A stretch of DNA of 64,000 nucleotides, from contig OY970371.1 of the NCBI GenBank assembly GCA_963718695.1, positions 3,906,001 through 3,970,000 of the forward strand. Direction: 5' to 3'. The stretch is from Manganitrophus sp963718695 (GTDB lineage: Bacteria > Nitrospirota > Nitrospiria > SBBL01 > Manganitrophaceae). A model generated the notes under the pieces. That model saw only the letters and a list, made by a program, of their open reading frames with translations. It was not told the DNA's origin and searched no databases. Position 1 is the first letter of the stretch. The number at the start of each line of letters is the position of its first letter. Made by a program: the position numbers and the translations under genes. This document shows positions 9,153 to 17,617 of the stretch, piece after piece.

Positions 9153-9260
9153 CAGGTGAGGCGGGTGGCCCTAGAGAATGATGCGGCCGCCATAAGTGTG
9201 AGGGGTAAAAGATTTTAGCGCTTTTGTTTTGACCCCTTACGCCTCACGCCTCACGTTATT
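9153..9260. repeat. Intergenic GTGAGGCG/CGCCTCAC inverted repeat, copy B
   Basis: Starts with GGTGAGGCGGG and ends with CCCCTTACGCCTCACGCCTCACG. An inner arm GTGAGGGGTAAAAG faces TTTTGACCCCTTAC. It fills the gap between the M16 pair and the next membrane protein. Copies A (2702-2795) and C (20290-20382) share the right-hand arm; B and C both run into TTATTTC. Confidence 0.7.
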
Positions 9261-9272
9261 TCAGGATTCATC

Positions 9273-10241
9273 ATGCTTCATCGATTGAAATTGCGAATCC
9301 TCTACGGCCACTTATTGATGGACCGTGCGGCCCGGCGGCTGAAGATGCGGATTCTTCTTTTGTCGGGATTCGCCGTCTTTCCCCCGTTTCTCCTGATTAC
9401 TTATCTTATTTTTTTTGAGACGAGGGTGGTCTTTTTGACAATGGTCGGCCTGCTTTCCTCCCTCGTCTGCATTCCGGTCGGACTCTATGCCTATGCGAAG
9501 GGATTCGGCCGTCCCCTCCGCGAGATTTGGCGGGAGCGGCCGGAGGAGATGAAGTGGTTTTCGTTCAAGATCGGGTTTCTTTATTCCTTCGCCCTTTACT
9601 GGATGATCCTCGGGATCGTGGAGTTTCTCTTCGGCTATCACGCCTTCCGGGCGGCGCTGATCAGCTTTGTCGCCAGCGCCGTCGCGCGGGACGGTTTTGA
9701 GATCGGTTATCTGCGGGCAAGGGAGGAGAAGGGCCGCCGGACGATCTTTCCCGACGGCCGGCCGATTGGCGATCTCTTCTGGCCTAGGACACGGGGCGGC
9801 CACCCGCAGACGGCACCGATCTCGAATCTGCTGATCATTTTGCTCGCCGTTGTAATCGGGGGTGTGGTCGGAGCGCTGCTCGGGCCGATTCTCGGGAATT
9901 CCCGCCATCAAACGCTGGCGGTTGGGATTGTCATCGGCCTGATGGCAACGCTGGCCTATACCCGATTTCTCCCCTCTCTTCCCGGGATCGTTCAACTCGT
10001 CCGTTTTTTTATTTGGCCGGGCCTGACCATGGCCGCCACCTATTTTCTTATTTTGGCCTACCTTCTTCGGATCATTTTTCAAGTTCCCCTTTCCCCTGCG
10101 GCCGATTTGGGCATTCTGACGGCGGCCTGTTCCGGCTGGATGACCCTTGAGGCGCTCTTTCTCGGTTTTCTCAAGCGCGAAGCCGGTCTGGCCGAAAAGC
10201 CGCTCCAGCGTGGAATGACCTCCACCGTTTCGCCTCCTTAA
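9273..10241 (+). CDS. Polytopic membrane protein of unknown function
   Basis: The 322-aa product has six or more hydrophobic segments (about residues 28-50, 53-75, 95-125, 187-215, 220-235, 245-270), so it is an inner-membrane protein. A cytoplasmic-looking loop of charged residues (about 150-180) separates two membrane halves. No catalytic motif or known family is recognised. It begins at ATG 9273 just after repeat copy B and ends before the pseudokinase promoter. The frame is well supported by length and hydrophobic periodicity. Confidence 0.75.
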   Translation: MLHRLKLRILYGHLLMDRAARRLKMRILLLSGFAVFPPFLLITYLIFFETRVVFLTMVGLLSSLVCIPVGLYAYAKGFGRPLREIWRERPEEMKWFSFKIGFLYSFALYWMILGIVEFLFGYHAFRAALISFVASAVARDGFEIGYLRAREEKGRRTIFPDGRPIGDLFWPRTRGGHPQTAPISNLLIILLAVVIGGVVGALLGPILGNSRHQTLAVGIVIGLMATLAYTRFLPSLPGIVQLVRFFIWPGLTMAATYFLILAYLLRIIFQVPLSPAADLGILTAACSGWMTLEALFLGFLKREAGLAEKPLQRGMTSTVSPP

Positions 10242-10282
10242 GATACGCGAAAAATTGCAGGGAACCTCCCTGAAGAAAAAGC

Positions 10283-10312
10283 TTGAAAATTCAGACCGGT
10301 TTGGGATATAGT
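10283..10312 (+). promoter_or_regulatory. Sigma-70 promoter of the pseudokinase gene
   Basis: TTGAAA at 10283-10288 and TATAGT at 10307-10312, 18 bases apart, sit about 20 bases upstream of the ATG at 10336. Confidence 0.6.
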
Positions 10313-10335
10313 GTGGCTTCATTTGAGTTTTTGAA

Positions 10336-12366
10336 ATGGAAAAACTCCTGGGTGAAAAACAACCTCGCAAAGCGAACGCGCGCTTCGGTCGGTACCGGCT
10401 TCTCCGGCCGCTGAAGCGAAGCCCCTTCCTGGAAAACCATCTGGCGCAGACCGAGTCGCCTCCGCATACCACGGTGGTTTTAAAGCGGCTCCATCCACTG
10501 GTGATCCACCGGACCGATTGGGTTTCGCTTTTTTTGGATGAAGTTAAACAAGCCGCCACCCTCTGGCATCCGAACATCGTCCGGATTTATGACCTCGGTG
10601 AAATCGACGGCGTCCCGTATTTTGTCCAGCCGTATCTCTTCGGCAAGAAACTACAGACCCTTTTGGCGCGAAGCCGCTCCCTCCCGATTCCAACCGGGAT
10701 GGCGCTGCGCCTCATCCGCCAGCTTCTTGAAGCACTTCATTTCGCCCATTGCCTGCCGGGACGCTCCGGGAAGCCGATCACCCATGGCGGGCTTCATCCG
10801 GAGCGGATCTTTATCGGTTATGACGGTGTTGTGGGGGTCGGCGATTTTGGCCTCGGCTGGCTGGAGGATCCCCGATCGGCGATTCGCTCGCGGTATCGCG
10901 CGCCGGAGTCGATCTCCGAGAGGAAGGGAGGGGCGCTTGCCGGGGGGACGCCGGGGGAGGATCTCTTTGCCGCTTCGGCGCTCCTCTGTGAGCTGCTCGG
11001 AGAGTTCCCGGAGCCGGTGAAGCCCGGGATGGAACCATGGGGGTATTTGCCGGCATCGATCCGATCGATTTTGGTCCGGGGTCTTGCGATCGATCCGGCG
11101 GCGCGTTTTCAAACGGCGGCCGAGATGATCCTGCCGATCGAAGCGGTTCTGCAGGGCGAGTATCCGCGACTGAATCTGGCCCATTATATCCAGGCATTTT
11201 TCGGAAAAGAGATCGAGGCGGAGCGGCGGACTTTTGCGCGGTTTGCGCCGATTGAGGGGGAGGAGCGCGCTTTTGGAGAGGGGCCGCTTTTTGAACCGTT
11301 GGCGCTTCCGGCGGTCTTGGCTCTAGATACTTCGGAGAAAATCGCACCGATACCCCCCGACGTTCCTCAGGAGCCTGTTTCAATAGCGCCTCCCGCCGTC
11401 TCGGCCGGAGTGGAAGCGGTTGCCTCCCTCCCGACGATCGCCCCTCTGGGCGCAGAAGGAGAGGTCCAAAACGTTCCTGGGGTTCCACTCGATAAAAAAG
11501 CCCCCCCGTGGCAGCAGCCGATCTGGTGGGGTCTCTTTGGATTGTTGATGACCGGTTTTGTGGGAGTTCTCTTTTTCTCGCTTTACCGCTCTTCCATTGA
11601 TAAGGCTGTCTCTGTTCCGGCAACGCCCCCTCCCATCGTTGAAGCGCGGCGAGATCCGACCGATCCTCCTCCTTCCATGAAGGAGGAGAACGCGGCTTCC
11701 TCTCCAGAAGAAATCGCTCCGCCACTTCCTGTCGCAGAGCCGCCGGTTTCATCCGAGCCTCCGCCGCCGGCGCAAGCTCCGATTGCATCGGTCGCCGGAC
11801 CGATCAAGGAACCGGCTTCCTCCGGGGAGAAGCAGCATCGGGAACAGACCCGGGAGACGCCGATTCTGCCGGCTCCCGATTCAGGTTCGTTCTCCATGGC
11901 AATTCCACCGGTTGCCTCACCGGAGTCGGCCTTGGTTGCGGCAAAGCGCTTTCCGAAGTTGAAGGAGGGATTGCCTCCCCAACCGAAGGTAGAGCAGATT
12001 CCCTCCCGGCCGAAGACGAACGAGGAGATGCTGCACGAGTTAATCGAGCGGCAGCGGCGCGCCTATCAAAGCCAGGATTGGGTCCTTTACCGGCAGGATG
12101 TTATCGATGGAGCGGGCTTCGATCGCCAGATCGCCGAACTCTTCGGAGGGGCCGATCCGATCCGTGTCGAATTTCAGATTTTCGGATTGAAGGTCCGGGG
12201 GGACGAAGCCGATCTTTCGCTGATGCAGACCCTTCGCCTCCGGAAGGGGAAGGCGACGTCGCTTCAGAAGGCGCTTCTCTTTTGGAAGCTGAAAAAAGAG
12301 AAAGAGCGATGGAAGATCGAAAAGTTCAACGTCATTGAGAAATACCCGCCGATTGAAGTGGGATAA
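10336..12366 (+). CDS. Membrane-anchored Ser/Thr pseudokinase with C-terminal NTF2/SnoaL-like domain
   Basis: The 676-aa product has an N-terminal protein-kinase fold (about residues 15-275). The VLK lysine (Lys50), helix-C Glu69 and DFG (170-172) are kept. The glycine-rich loop is degenerate, and the HRDLKPxN catalytic loop reads HGGLHPER (150-157), losing Asp, Lys and Asn. A membrane helix follows at about residues 395-417, then a Pro/Glu-rich extracytoplasmic linker and a C-terminal alpha/beta domain (about 555-676) resembling SnoaL/NTF2 folds. It probably senses or scaffolds rather than phosphorylates. It has its own promoter, and no cognate phosphatase is nearby. Confidence 0.82.
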   Translation: MEKLLGEKQPRKANARFGRYRLLRPLKRSPFLENHLAQTESPPHTTVVLKRLHPLVIHRTDWVSLFLDEVKQAATLWHPNIVRIYDLGEIDGVPYFVQPYLFGKKLQTLLARSRSLPIPTGMALRLIRQLLEALHFAHCLPGRSGKPITHGGLHPERIFIGYDGVVGVGDFGLGWLEDPRSAIRSRYRAPESISERKGGALAGGTPGEDLFAASALLCELLGEFPEPVKPGMEPWGYLPASIRSILVRGLAIDPAARFQTAAEMILPIEAVLQGEYPRLNLAHYIQAFFGKEIEAERRTFARFAPIEGEERAFGEGPLFEPLALPAVLALDTSEKIAPIPPDVPQEPVSIAPPAVSAGVEAVASLPTIAPLGAEGEVQNVPGVPLDKKAPPWQQPIWWGLFGLLMTGFVGVLFFSLYRSSIDKAVSVPATPPPIVEARRDPTDPPPSMKEENAASSPEEIAPPLPVAEPPVSSEPPPPAQAPIASVAGPIKEPASSGEKQHREQTRETPILPAPDSGSFSMAIPPVASPESALVAAKRFPKLKEGLPPQPKVEQIPSRPKTNEEMLHELIERQRRAYQSQDWVLYRQDVIDGAGFDRQIAELFGGADPIRVEFQIFGLKVRGDEADLSLMQTLRLRKGKATSLQKALLFWKLKKEKERWKIEKFNVIEKYPPIEVG

Positions 12367-12375
12367 AGAGATCGA

Positions 12376-12458
12376 TTGGGAATCGGGAATGAGGGATTAA
12401 AAGCCGGTCGTTTCGCCCTGCATTCCTCATTGAACGATTCCAAATTCCTAATCAATTG
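12376..12458. repeat. Imperfect inverted repeat (GAATCGGGAATGAGG family)
   Basis: GGGAATCGGGAATGAGGGATTA faces CATTCCTCATTGAACGATTCC across a short loop in the gap between the pseudokinase and methyltransferase genes. It lies just upstream of the methyltransferase promoter and could act as a terminator-like structure or a dispersed palindrome. Confidence 0.5.
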
Positions 12459-12474
12459 CCAGCCCCTCTCTCGC

Positions 12475-12503
12475 TTGACCTTTCATTTCTACCCCGATAT
12501 ACT
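12475..12503 (+). promoter_or_regulatory. Strong sigma-70 promoter of the methyltransferase-DUF420 operon
   Basis: TTGACC at 12475-12480 and TATACT at 12498-12503 with a 17-base spacer. The expected start near 12510 places the ATG at 12531 as first start codon and rules out the longer in-frame start at 12456. Confidence 0.72.
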
Positions 12504-12530
12504 CCCCCTATTCAAATTGAGGGTTTTTTG

Positions 12531-13508
12531 ATGGGTCGGGAAATTTCAGCGCCTTCGCTTTTCCAGTTGGGATATTACTGGGAGGCGAAAATCTTTTTAA
12601 CCTCCGTGAAGCTCGATCTTTATACCCCTTTGGGGGGCGGACCGAAGACGGCGGCGGAGATCGCGTCGGCCATCGGGGCCGATCCTGAAAATCTCGAACG
12701 TCTTCTCGATTCCCTGGTGGCGATCGGTCTCATCCGCCGCGAAGGGATACGCTACGCCAATACGCCGGTGGTGGCGGAGTTTCTCGTGAAGACCAGCCCC
12801 TTCTATATGGGAGAGCTGATGCTGCTTCAGGATGAAGAGTGGGAGTCCTGGGGGAAGCTGGAAGAGGTGGTGCGAACCGGAAAGCCGCCGGTGAAGGGGA
12901 ATATTTTCATGAACCGCCCGGAGGTCGGGGAGAAGATTTTTCGGGTTCTCGATCGAATGGCGAAACGGGTCGCCCCGAGCCTGGCGGAGCGGATCGATCT
13001 TTCCGGCTACAAGACCTTCCTCGATGTCGGCGGAGGCGCCGGGACCTTTTCAATGGCTTTCTGCAAGCGTTATCCCCATCTGCACGGGACCCTTTTTGAC
13101 CTTCCACAGACCCTCGCGACGACACAGAAGAATATCGACAAAGAGAAGATGAGCGATCGGATCACGTTGGTCGGCGGCAACTTCAACCGGGACGAGCTCC
13201 CCGGGACGTTCGACGTCGTCTTTCTCTCCGACATCCTCCACTATCAAACTTCAGAGGAGAATGCAGCCCTCTTCCAGAAGCTCTCCCGCGCCGCGAATCC
13301 GGGCGGGCTGATCATCGTCAAAGATATGTTTCTGAATGAAGATGTATCCAACCCCGGCTGGAATGCGATTTTCTCCATCCATATGATGGTCTATTCCGAA
13401 AAGGGGCGCTGCTTCTCGGGATCGGAAATCCGCGGATGGTTGGAGAAGGCGGGATTCCACTGGGTGACGGAGATGGAACGGAACACCGTTTTAACGGCAA
13501 TCAAGTAA
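12531..13508 (+). CDS. SAM-dependent O-methyltransferase (family 2 type)
   Basis: The 325-aa protein has an N-terminal winged-helix dimerisation domain (about 1-100, AAEIASAIGADPENLERLLDSL) and a class I SAM-binding domain with motif I FLDVGGGAGTF (about residues 163-173). An acidic LFDLPQ follows, as in hydroxyneurosporene/acetylserotonin-type O-methyltransferases. These modify small aromatic or isoprenoid molecules; the substrate here is unknown. The start at 12531 follows the promoter at 12475-12503. A DUF420 membrane protein gene begins 13 bases after the stop, so the two form an operon. Confidence 0.85.
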   Translation: MGREISAPSLFQLGYYWEAKIFLTSVKLDLYTPLGGGPKTAAEIASAIGADPENLERLLDSLVAIGLIRREGIRYANTPVVAEFLVKTSPFYMGELMLLQDEEWESWGKLEEVVRTGKPPVKGNIFMNRPEVGEKIFRVLDRMAKRVAPSLAERIDLSGYKTFLDVGGGAGTFSMAFCKRYPHLHGTLFDLPQTLATTQKNIDKEKMSDRITLVGGNFNRDELPGTFDVVFLSDILHYQTSEENAALFQKLSRAANPGGLIIVKDMFLNEDVSNPGWNAIFSIHMMVYSEKGRCFSGSEIRGWLEKAGFHWVTEMERNTVLTAIK

Positions 13509-13521
13509 CCAGGAGGAGACC

Positions 13522-14229
13522 ATGAAGGAAATGTTGACCGCGCCCGGATTTCTCTCGCCCTACGGAACGTGGGGGGCGGATATCTCGTCGGTCATGGCAT
13601 GGGTTTTCACCCTGCTTTTTATCTATGGCTGGTATGCGGGGAAAAAACATCAGGGACAACGCCACCATCTGGTGACCCTCTGGGGGATGGTCGCGATGCT
13701 CGGCTACTTCACCCTCTACTACCTCGCGCGCGGATTGGGGGCCCTTTCGCTGGAGGGGAAGGAAGGCTTCGGCGGACCTGATTGGGTTTACAATTATATT
13801 TTCTCGCCGATGCTGACGATCCACATCTTGGTCATCTCGGTCGGTCTGGTCCTGGCGGTTTATATGATCGTCCTGGGGTTCCGATCGTCGTTTAAAAAAG
13901 GGAATGAGCGCTACCTGAAGGTGGAGCCGTTGAAGATGGGGAGCAAAGGCTTCAACTATACACTCGCGGGGGCGGCGGCCCTCTTCGGCCTCTTTGCGCT
14001 CATACGCTGGAGCGGATCGATGGGGCGGCTGGTCGTCTATATTTCCGGCTTCGGTCTGGTGGCCGGCGTCCTCTTTATGGAACGGGGGATCGAGCGATGG
14101 ATCCCGGATGCCGCCACGCGCCATCGAAAAATGGGGGCGTTCACGATGGTCCTCTACGTGATTGCCTTGGTCACGAGCACAATCACCTACGTGATGCTTT
14201 ATTATATCTATCCGGTGAAAGAACATTAA
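13522..14229 (+). CDS. DUF420-type multi-pass membrane protein
   Basis: The 235-aa protein has about six transmembrane helices and conserved His residues in the helices (HHLVTLWG, IHILVISVG, HRKMGAFT), the layout of DUF420 proteins. Some of these are linked to cytochrome oxidase assembly, but their role is not settled. AGGAGGAG lies just upstream of the ATG at 13522. It is cotranscribed with the O-methyltransferase and followed by a hairpin with a T-tract. Confidence 0.72.
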   Translation: MKEMLTAPGFLSPYGTWGADISSVMAWVFTLLFIYGWYAGKKHQGQRHHLVTLWGMVAMLGYFTLYYLARGLGALSLEGKEGFGGPDWVYNYIFSPMLTIHILVISVGLVLAVYMIVLGFRSSFKKGNERYLKVEPLKMGSKGFNYTLAGAAALFGLFALIRWSGSMGRLVVYISGFGLVAGVLFMERGIERWIPDAATRHRKMGAFTMVLYVIALVTSTITYVMLYYIYPVKEH

Positions 14230-14697
14230 GATAAGATAGGTCGATCTGTTTACCCTCGTAGAGACGTCCCGCCGGGACGTTCTACTTTTTTGATGCCGGG
14301 CCTGTCATTCTACTATCGCCTATTTGGTCGTTCACGTAGACTCCCCGCCGTGATGTGCATCGCTGAGACGATGCACCCTCGGGTCTTCTCAACCTCTGCC
14401 GTAAGGCCTGCCGTTTTTGAAACCAGCGGTATTCTATGTAAAAACGCATCGGATTCTTTCTCGATAGACGGAGCGTACTCATCTCATTCGGACCCCGTCA
14501 GGCCGTTTACCCAATCTGCTGAGCTGGAGCCGCGCATTTCTTGCCCAGGGCTGCAAGTCACACGTGCGTGATCGGTGCATGTTTATGCCGATCGCTCACC
14601 TTATGTAAGGAAAAAGCAAATCCTTTGTAAGGATGGGCTGGCACTTCCTTTGCAATTTAACTTAATTATTGCTCATGATTTGCTGAAAGGAGACCGT
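14230..14697. other. Long intergenic region with hairpins, no supported gene
   Basis: After the terminator hairpin at 14258-14291 there is a second small stem (TGCATCG-CTGAG-ACGATGCA, near 14355-14375) and no convincing reading frame. Short frames in both directions lack a ribosome-binding site and protein-like composition. A small RNA or degraded sequence is possible; nothing specific is seen. Confidence 0.4.
14258..14291 (+). terminator. Hairpin plus T-tract after the DUF420 gene
   Basis: ACGTCCCG-C-CGGGACGT extends outward with GTAGA/TCTAC around a one-base bulge and is followed by six Ts. It lies about 30 bases after the DUF420 stop. The stem also resembles dispersed palindromes seen elsewhere in the window. 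Confidence 0.6.
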
Positions 14698-14856
14698 ATG
14701 CTTTGGACCATTTTTGTAATCTTGCTTATCCTCTGGGCGCTCGGCTTCAGCTTGAACCTGGCGGGGGGAGTGATTCATGCCCTGTTGGTGATTGCCGCCG
14801 TGTTGCTTGTTGTTCAGCTTCTGACCGGGAGACGGACCGTTGGTCCTCCTCCATAA
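14698..14856 (+). CDS. DUF5670 (Lmo0937-type) small membrane protein
   Basis: The 52-aa protein begins MLWTIFVILLILWALGF and has two hydrophobic helices joined by a Gly-rich turn, then a short basic/Pro tail. This matches the Lmo0937-type family of small membrane proteins, whose function is unknown. The start at 14698 is preceded by AAAGGAGACC; the longer in-frame start upstream lacks such a site. The BON lipoprotein gene follows within 20 bases. Confidence 0.8.
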   Translation: MLWTIFVILLILWALGFSLNLAGGVIHALLVIAAVLLVVQLLTGRRTVGPPP

Positions 14857-14871
14857 GAGAGGTTCGGTTCA

Positions 14872-15287
14872 TTGATTACCTTCACCCCGTCTCGCCCGCT
14901 CGGTGACGTGAAGCGGACGGGACGGGGCTCCCTCTCCTTTTTCCTCCTTCTTTTTTTCTGGCCGGCTGTCTCGGAGAAACGCCGCCGAAACCGGCGGCCG
15001 AGGTCGCTCAGGAGGTGGCCTTGGAAACGAAGGCGCGGGCTCTCATTGCGGCGGAGCCGATCCTCTTCGATCAGCCGGTTGATGTTGAAGTGAAGGAGGG
15101 AGCCATCGTGCTAAGCGGAAAGGTCGCCCGGGAGGAGCAGAAGGAGAAGGCCGCGGAGGCGGCCGCCCGTGCGGGAGGAGATGTCCCCATCAAGAATAAA
15201 ATCACTGTTCAGCGGAACGAGGAAGCGGCCGGCTTGGGCCGCCTTCTTTTTGTTGCTGCTCGCCTTTGTTCTGTTTGTCCTTCCTGA
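14872..15287 (+). CDS. BON-domain lipoprotein with a one-base frame break
   Basis: The C-terminal part (from about 15015) is a BON domain: VDVEVKEGAIVLSGKV, then VPIKNKITV. BON proteins are periplasmic and associate with phospholipid or the cell envelope. In that frame a lipobox FLAGC lies at about 14955-14969, but there is no start codon before a stop at 14904. The matching signal peptide (MKRTGRGSLSFFLLLFF-like, from TTG 14872 or GTG 14908) is in the neighbouring frame. Adding one T to the run of seven Ts at 14951-14957 joins both parts into a normal lipoprotein. This is either an assembly indel or a real frameshift. The 3' end overlaps the AsmA-like gene by about 100 bases. Confidence 0.65.
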
Positions 15288-17565
15288 ATGGATCACCCTC
15301 AATCGGCTCATCCCTTTTTTCTCCGAGCGATTACAACAAGCGATCGGCCGACCTTTCTCCGTTGACGAGATTCGCGTCTCGTTCCTGACAGGGCCTGAAA
15401 TTCGGCTCCGGAGCGTCATGATCGGGGCGGAGGGAGAAGCGCGGCCGATTGCAGAAGTCCAAGAGATTCGAATCGGATTTCGGCTTCTTCCTCTCCTCTG
15501 GAAGCGGATGGAGATTGTGGAGATTCATTTGATCGAGCCGACCGTCTCTCTGATTCGAGATCGGAACGGGGAGTGGAACTTCAAGGATCTCCTTCCGAAG
15601 AGGGAAAGGGAAGCGGGCAAAGGATGGAAGGTGGCGAACCGATCGAGGATCGTTACTCTACGGCAGGGGAGGCTTTCCCTCCTCGATCATGCTCTCTCCG
15701 GCGGTCCTGTGGAATGGACGGCTCAACGGATCGAAGCCCGGATCCGTCGTCCTTTTTGGGATGGAAAGGTGGGCGTAAAGATCGATATCCCCTCCGTCTG
15801 GCAAGGAATCTTGGTCGACAAGGCGACCCATCTGCAGGTGGAGGGGAGCGTGGAGGAGGAAGGGGGGGTCTTAGGCTTCACACGAGAGACAGCCCATTTC
15901 ATCGTGACGCTCATTCGTTTCGACTCCGATCTGATTCAGCCCTATCTTTCCGAAGCGGTTCCCTCTTTTGTGTTCGAGTCGGGCTGGGTTACCATTGATG
16001 CGCCGAGCGCTGACCTGTTCCGGCTCCACCGGCTGTTTCGCTCGCCGGAAACGCATCTGGCGGGAGAGTCGAAACAGATTTCCGTCACCCTCTCCAAAGA
16101 CGTTCCGCCGATTGCAATCGATCAAGCCTTGTGGCGTTATGATCGCCGAGAGGGGCACATCACCCTTTACCATATACATTTCTTGGACTCCACCCTCACG
16201 AAGACCACCGGAGTATTGAAACCGTTCAGAGAGGGTCGACTGGAGATTCAAACCTCGGGAGAAGTCTCCCTCTCGGATGCCTCGGAGATTGCTTTCAAAC
16301 GTTTCGGGAACGCGCGGCTCAAGCGGCTCAAAACCGGCGGTTTCGTTGAGACCGATCTCAAGATAAAAATTCCCCTGAAGGCCCCCTCTCAGACAGAATT
16401 CCATGGCCGTCTTTTGGTTCGCGACGGAACGCTGACCCCCTTCTCCGCGTTTCGGCCGATCCAGAAAATCAAAGGGACCGTCCGGGTGGAGGGAAAACAG
16501 CTTTTGATCGAGAGCGCCGAAGGAGAGTGGGGGAACGGCCGGCTGGTGGGAAACGGGAAGATGCCCGACCTCGATGAGGAAGGGATCGAGTTCGATCTTC
16601 ACGCCACAACCCTCGACTGGGATGCGCTCCGCCTTCCTTCCGACGCGGCGGCGCTTTCCCGTCCGGAGGAGCACCCGCCGAAGGAATCGACGACCGGGCC
16701 GCCCGAGCCCGATGAGGATTCCGGGGAGAAGGGTTATGCGGTGGGACTCCTTCGTGTCGATCGCCTCAAGATAAAAGAGTACGATTTCTCGAACTGGCAG
16801 AGCGCGATGATCTATCGGGAGAGGACGCTGCAGTTTCGGGAGACCGAAGCCGATTTCGCGGGGGGGGTCTTCAGGGCCGATTTCGCCCAGGTCCATTTTC
16901 GGAAAGACGGATCGGTGGCGCTGGCGCTGACCCCCAAGCTGGAGCAAATCAGCGTGGCCGCGTTCCTGAGCGATTTTCGCGGCGACGGAGAGCGGCCGAT
17001 CATGTCGGGACGGGCGCTGGTGGCGGGAGGGCTCAACACCGAGGGGAATAATCTCCAGGAGTTTAAAAAGAACCTGGAGGGAAATCTGATCGTCTACCTG
17101 GAAAAGGGGACGATCTATCGATTCCGGGCGCTGGCCCGGATTTTCTCGTTGATGAATCTTCGCTCCCTTCCCGATCCGGATGTGAAGGGGATTCGGTATG
17201 ATGTCCTCTCCGGCAGCTTGAGCATCGAGCGGGGGAGGGTCGCCCTTCACGATACCGTCCTCTTCGGTGAGGATGTCCGTGTGATCGCCAACGGGAAGAT
17301 CGATCTTGTGAAGAACGAGTTCGATCTTTTGATGGGCGTTCAGGTCTTCCGGCTGGTCGATGATATTCTCAAGCAGCTTCCGGTCGCCGGACCGATCTTG
17401 CTCGGCAAGGACCAGATGTTCATCGCCTCCTACTTTGAGGTCGAGGGGAAGCTCACCGATCCGCGGGTTCGATTCAAGCCATTCAAGTCGATCAAAGAGT
17501 CGACGCTCGCCGTGCTGCGGCGCGCCCTCACCTTTCCGGTCCGGCCGGCGGCATTCTCGGGATAA
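15181..17565 (+). CDS. AsmA-like envelope protein
   Basis: The 794-aa product has one N-terminal membrane helix (about residues 18-38, after RKRPAW) followed by a long beta-rich periplasmic body. Its C-terminal region (about 600-780) has the AsmA/YhdP-type pattern of a layer with KGTIYRF, LSGSLSIERGRV, FEVEGKLTDPRV. Such proteins bridge the periplasm and are linked to phospholipid transport to the outer membrane. The start is uncertain: ATG 15181 overlaps the BON frame and GTG 15169 is also in frame; GGAGG sits very close to the ATG. It ends convergently against rlmD. Confidence 0.78.
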   Translation: MSPSRIKSLFSGTRKRPAWAAFFLLLLAFVLFVLPEWITLNRLIPFFSERLQQAIGRPFSVDEIRVSFLTGPEIRLRSVMIGAEGEARPIAEVQEIRIGFRLLPLLWKRMEIVEIHLIEPTVSLIRDRNGEWNFKDLLPKREREAGKGWKVANRSRIVTLRQGRLSLLDHALSGGPVEWTAQRIEARIRRPFWDGKVGVKIDIPSVWQGILVDKATHLQVEGSVEEEGGVLGFTRETAHFIVTLIRFDSDLIQPYLSEAVPSFVFESGWVTIDAPSADLFRLHRLFRSPETHLAGESKQISVTLSKDVPPIAIDQALWRYDRREGHITLYHIHFLDSTLTKTTGVLKPFREGRLEIQTSGEVSLSDASEIAFKRFGNARLKRLKTGGFVETDLKIKIPLKAPSQTEFHGRLLVRDGTLTPFSAFRPIQKIKGTVRVEGKQLLIESAEGEWGNGRLVGNGKMPDLDEEGIEFDLHATTLDWDALRLPSDAAALSRPEEHPPKESTTGPPEPDEDSGEKGYAVGLLRVDRLKIKEYDFSNWQSAMIYRERTLQFRETEADFAGGVFRADFAQVHFRKDGSVALALTPKLEQISVAAFLSDFRGDGERPIMSGRALVAGGLNTEGNNLQEFKKNLEGNLIVYLEKGTIYRFRALARIFSLMNLRSLPDPDVKGIRYDVLSGSLSIERGRVALHDTVLFGEDVRVIANGKIDLVKNEFDLLMGVQVFRLVDDILKQLPVAGPILLGKDQMFIASYFEVEGKLTDPRVRFKPFKSIKESTLAVLRRALTFPVRPAAFSG

Positions 17566-17617
17566 CCGCTCAATGGGTGTTGAGGAAGAGGCGTTTAAGC
17601 CCGGATCATCCGTTCGA

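Noticed and set aside
14290..14571. 93-aa frame in the region after the DUF420 gene
   Set aside because: No ribosome-binding site, no family pattern, and it runs through a hairpin region. A small RNA is a better guess.
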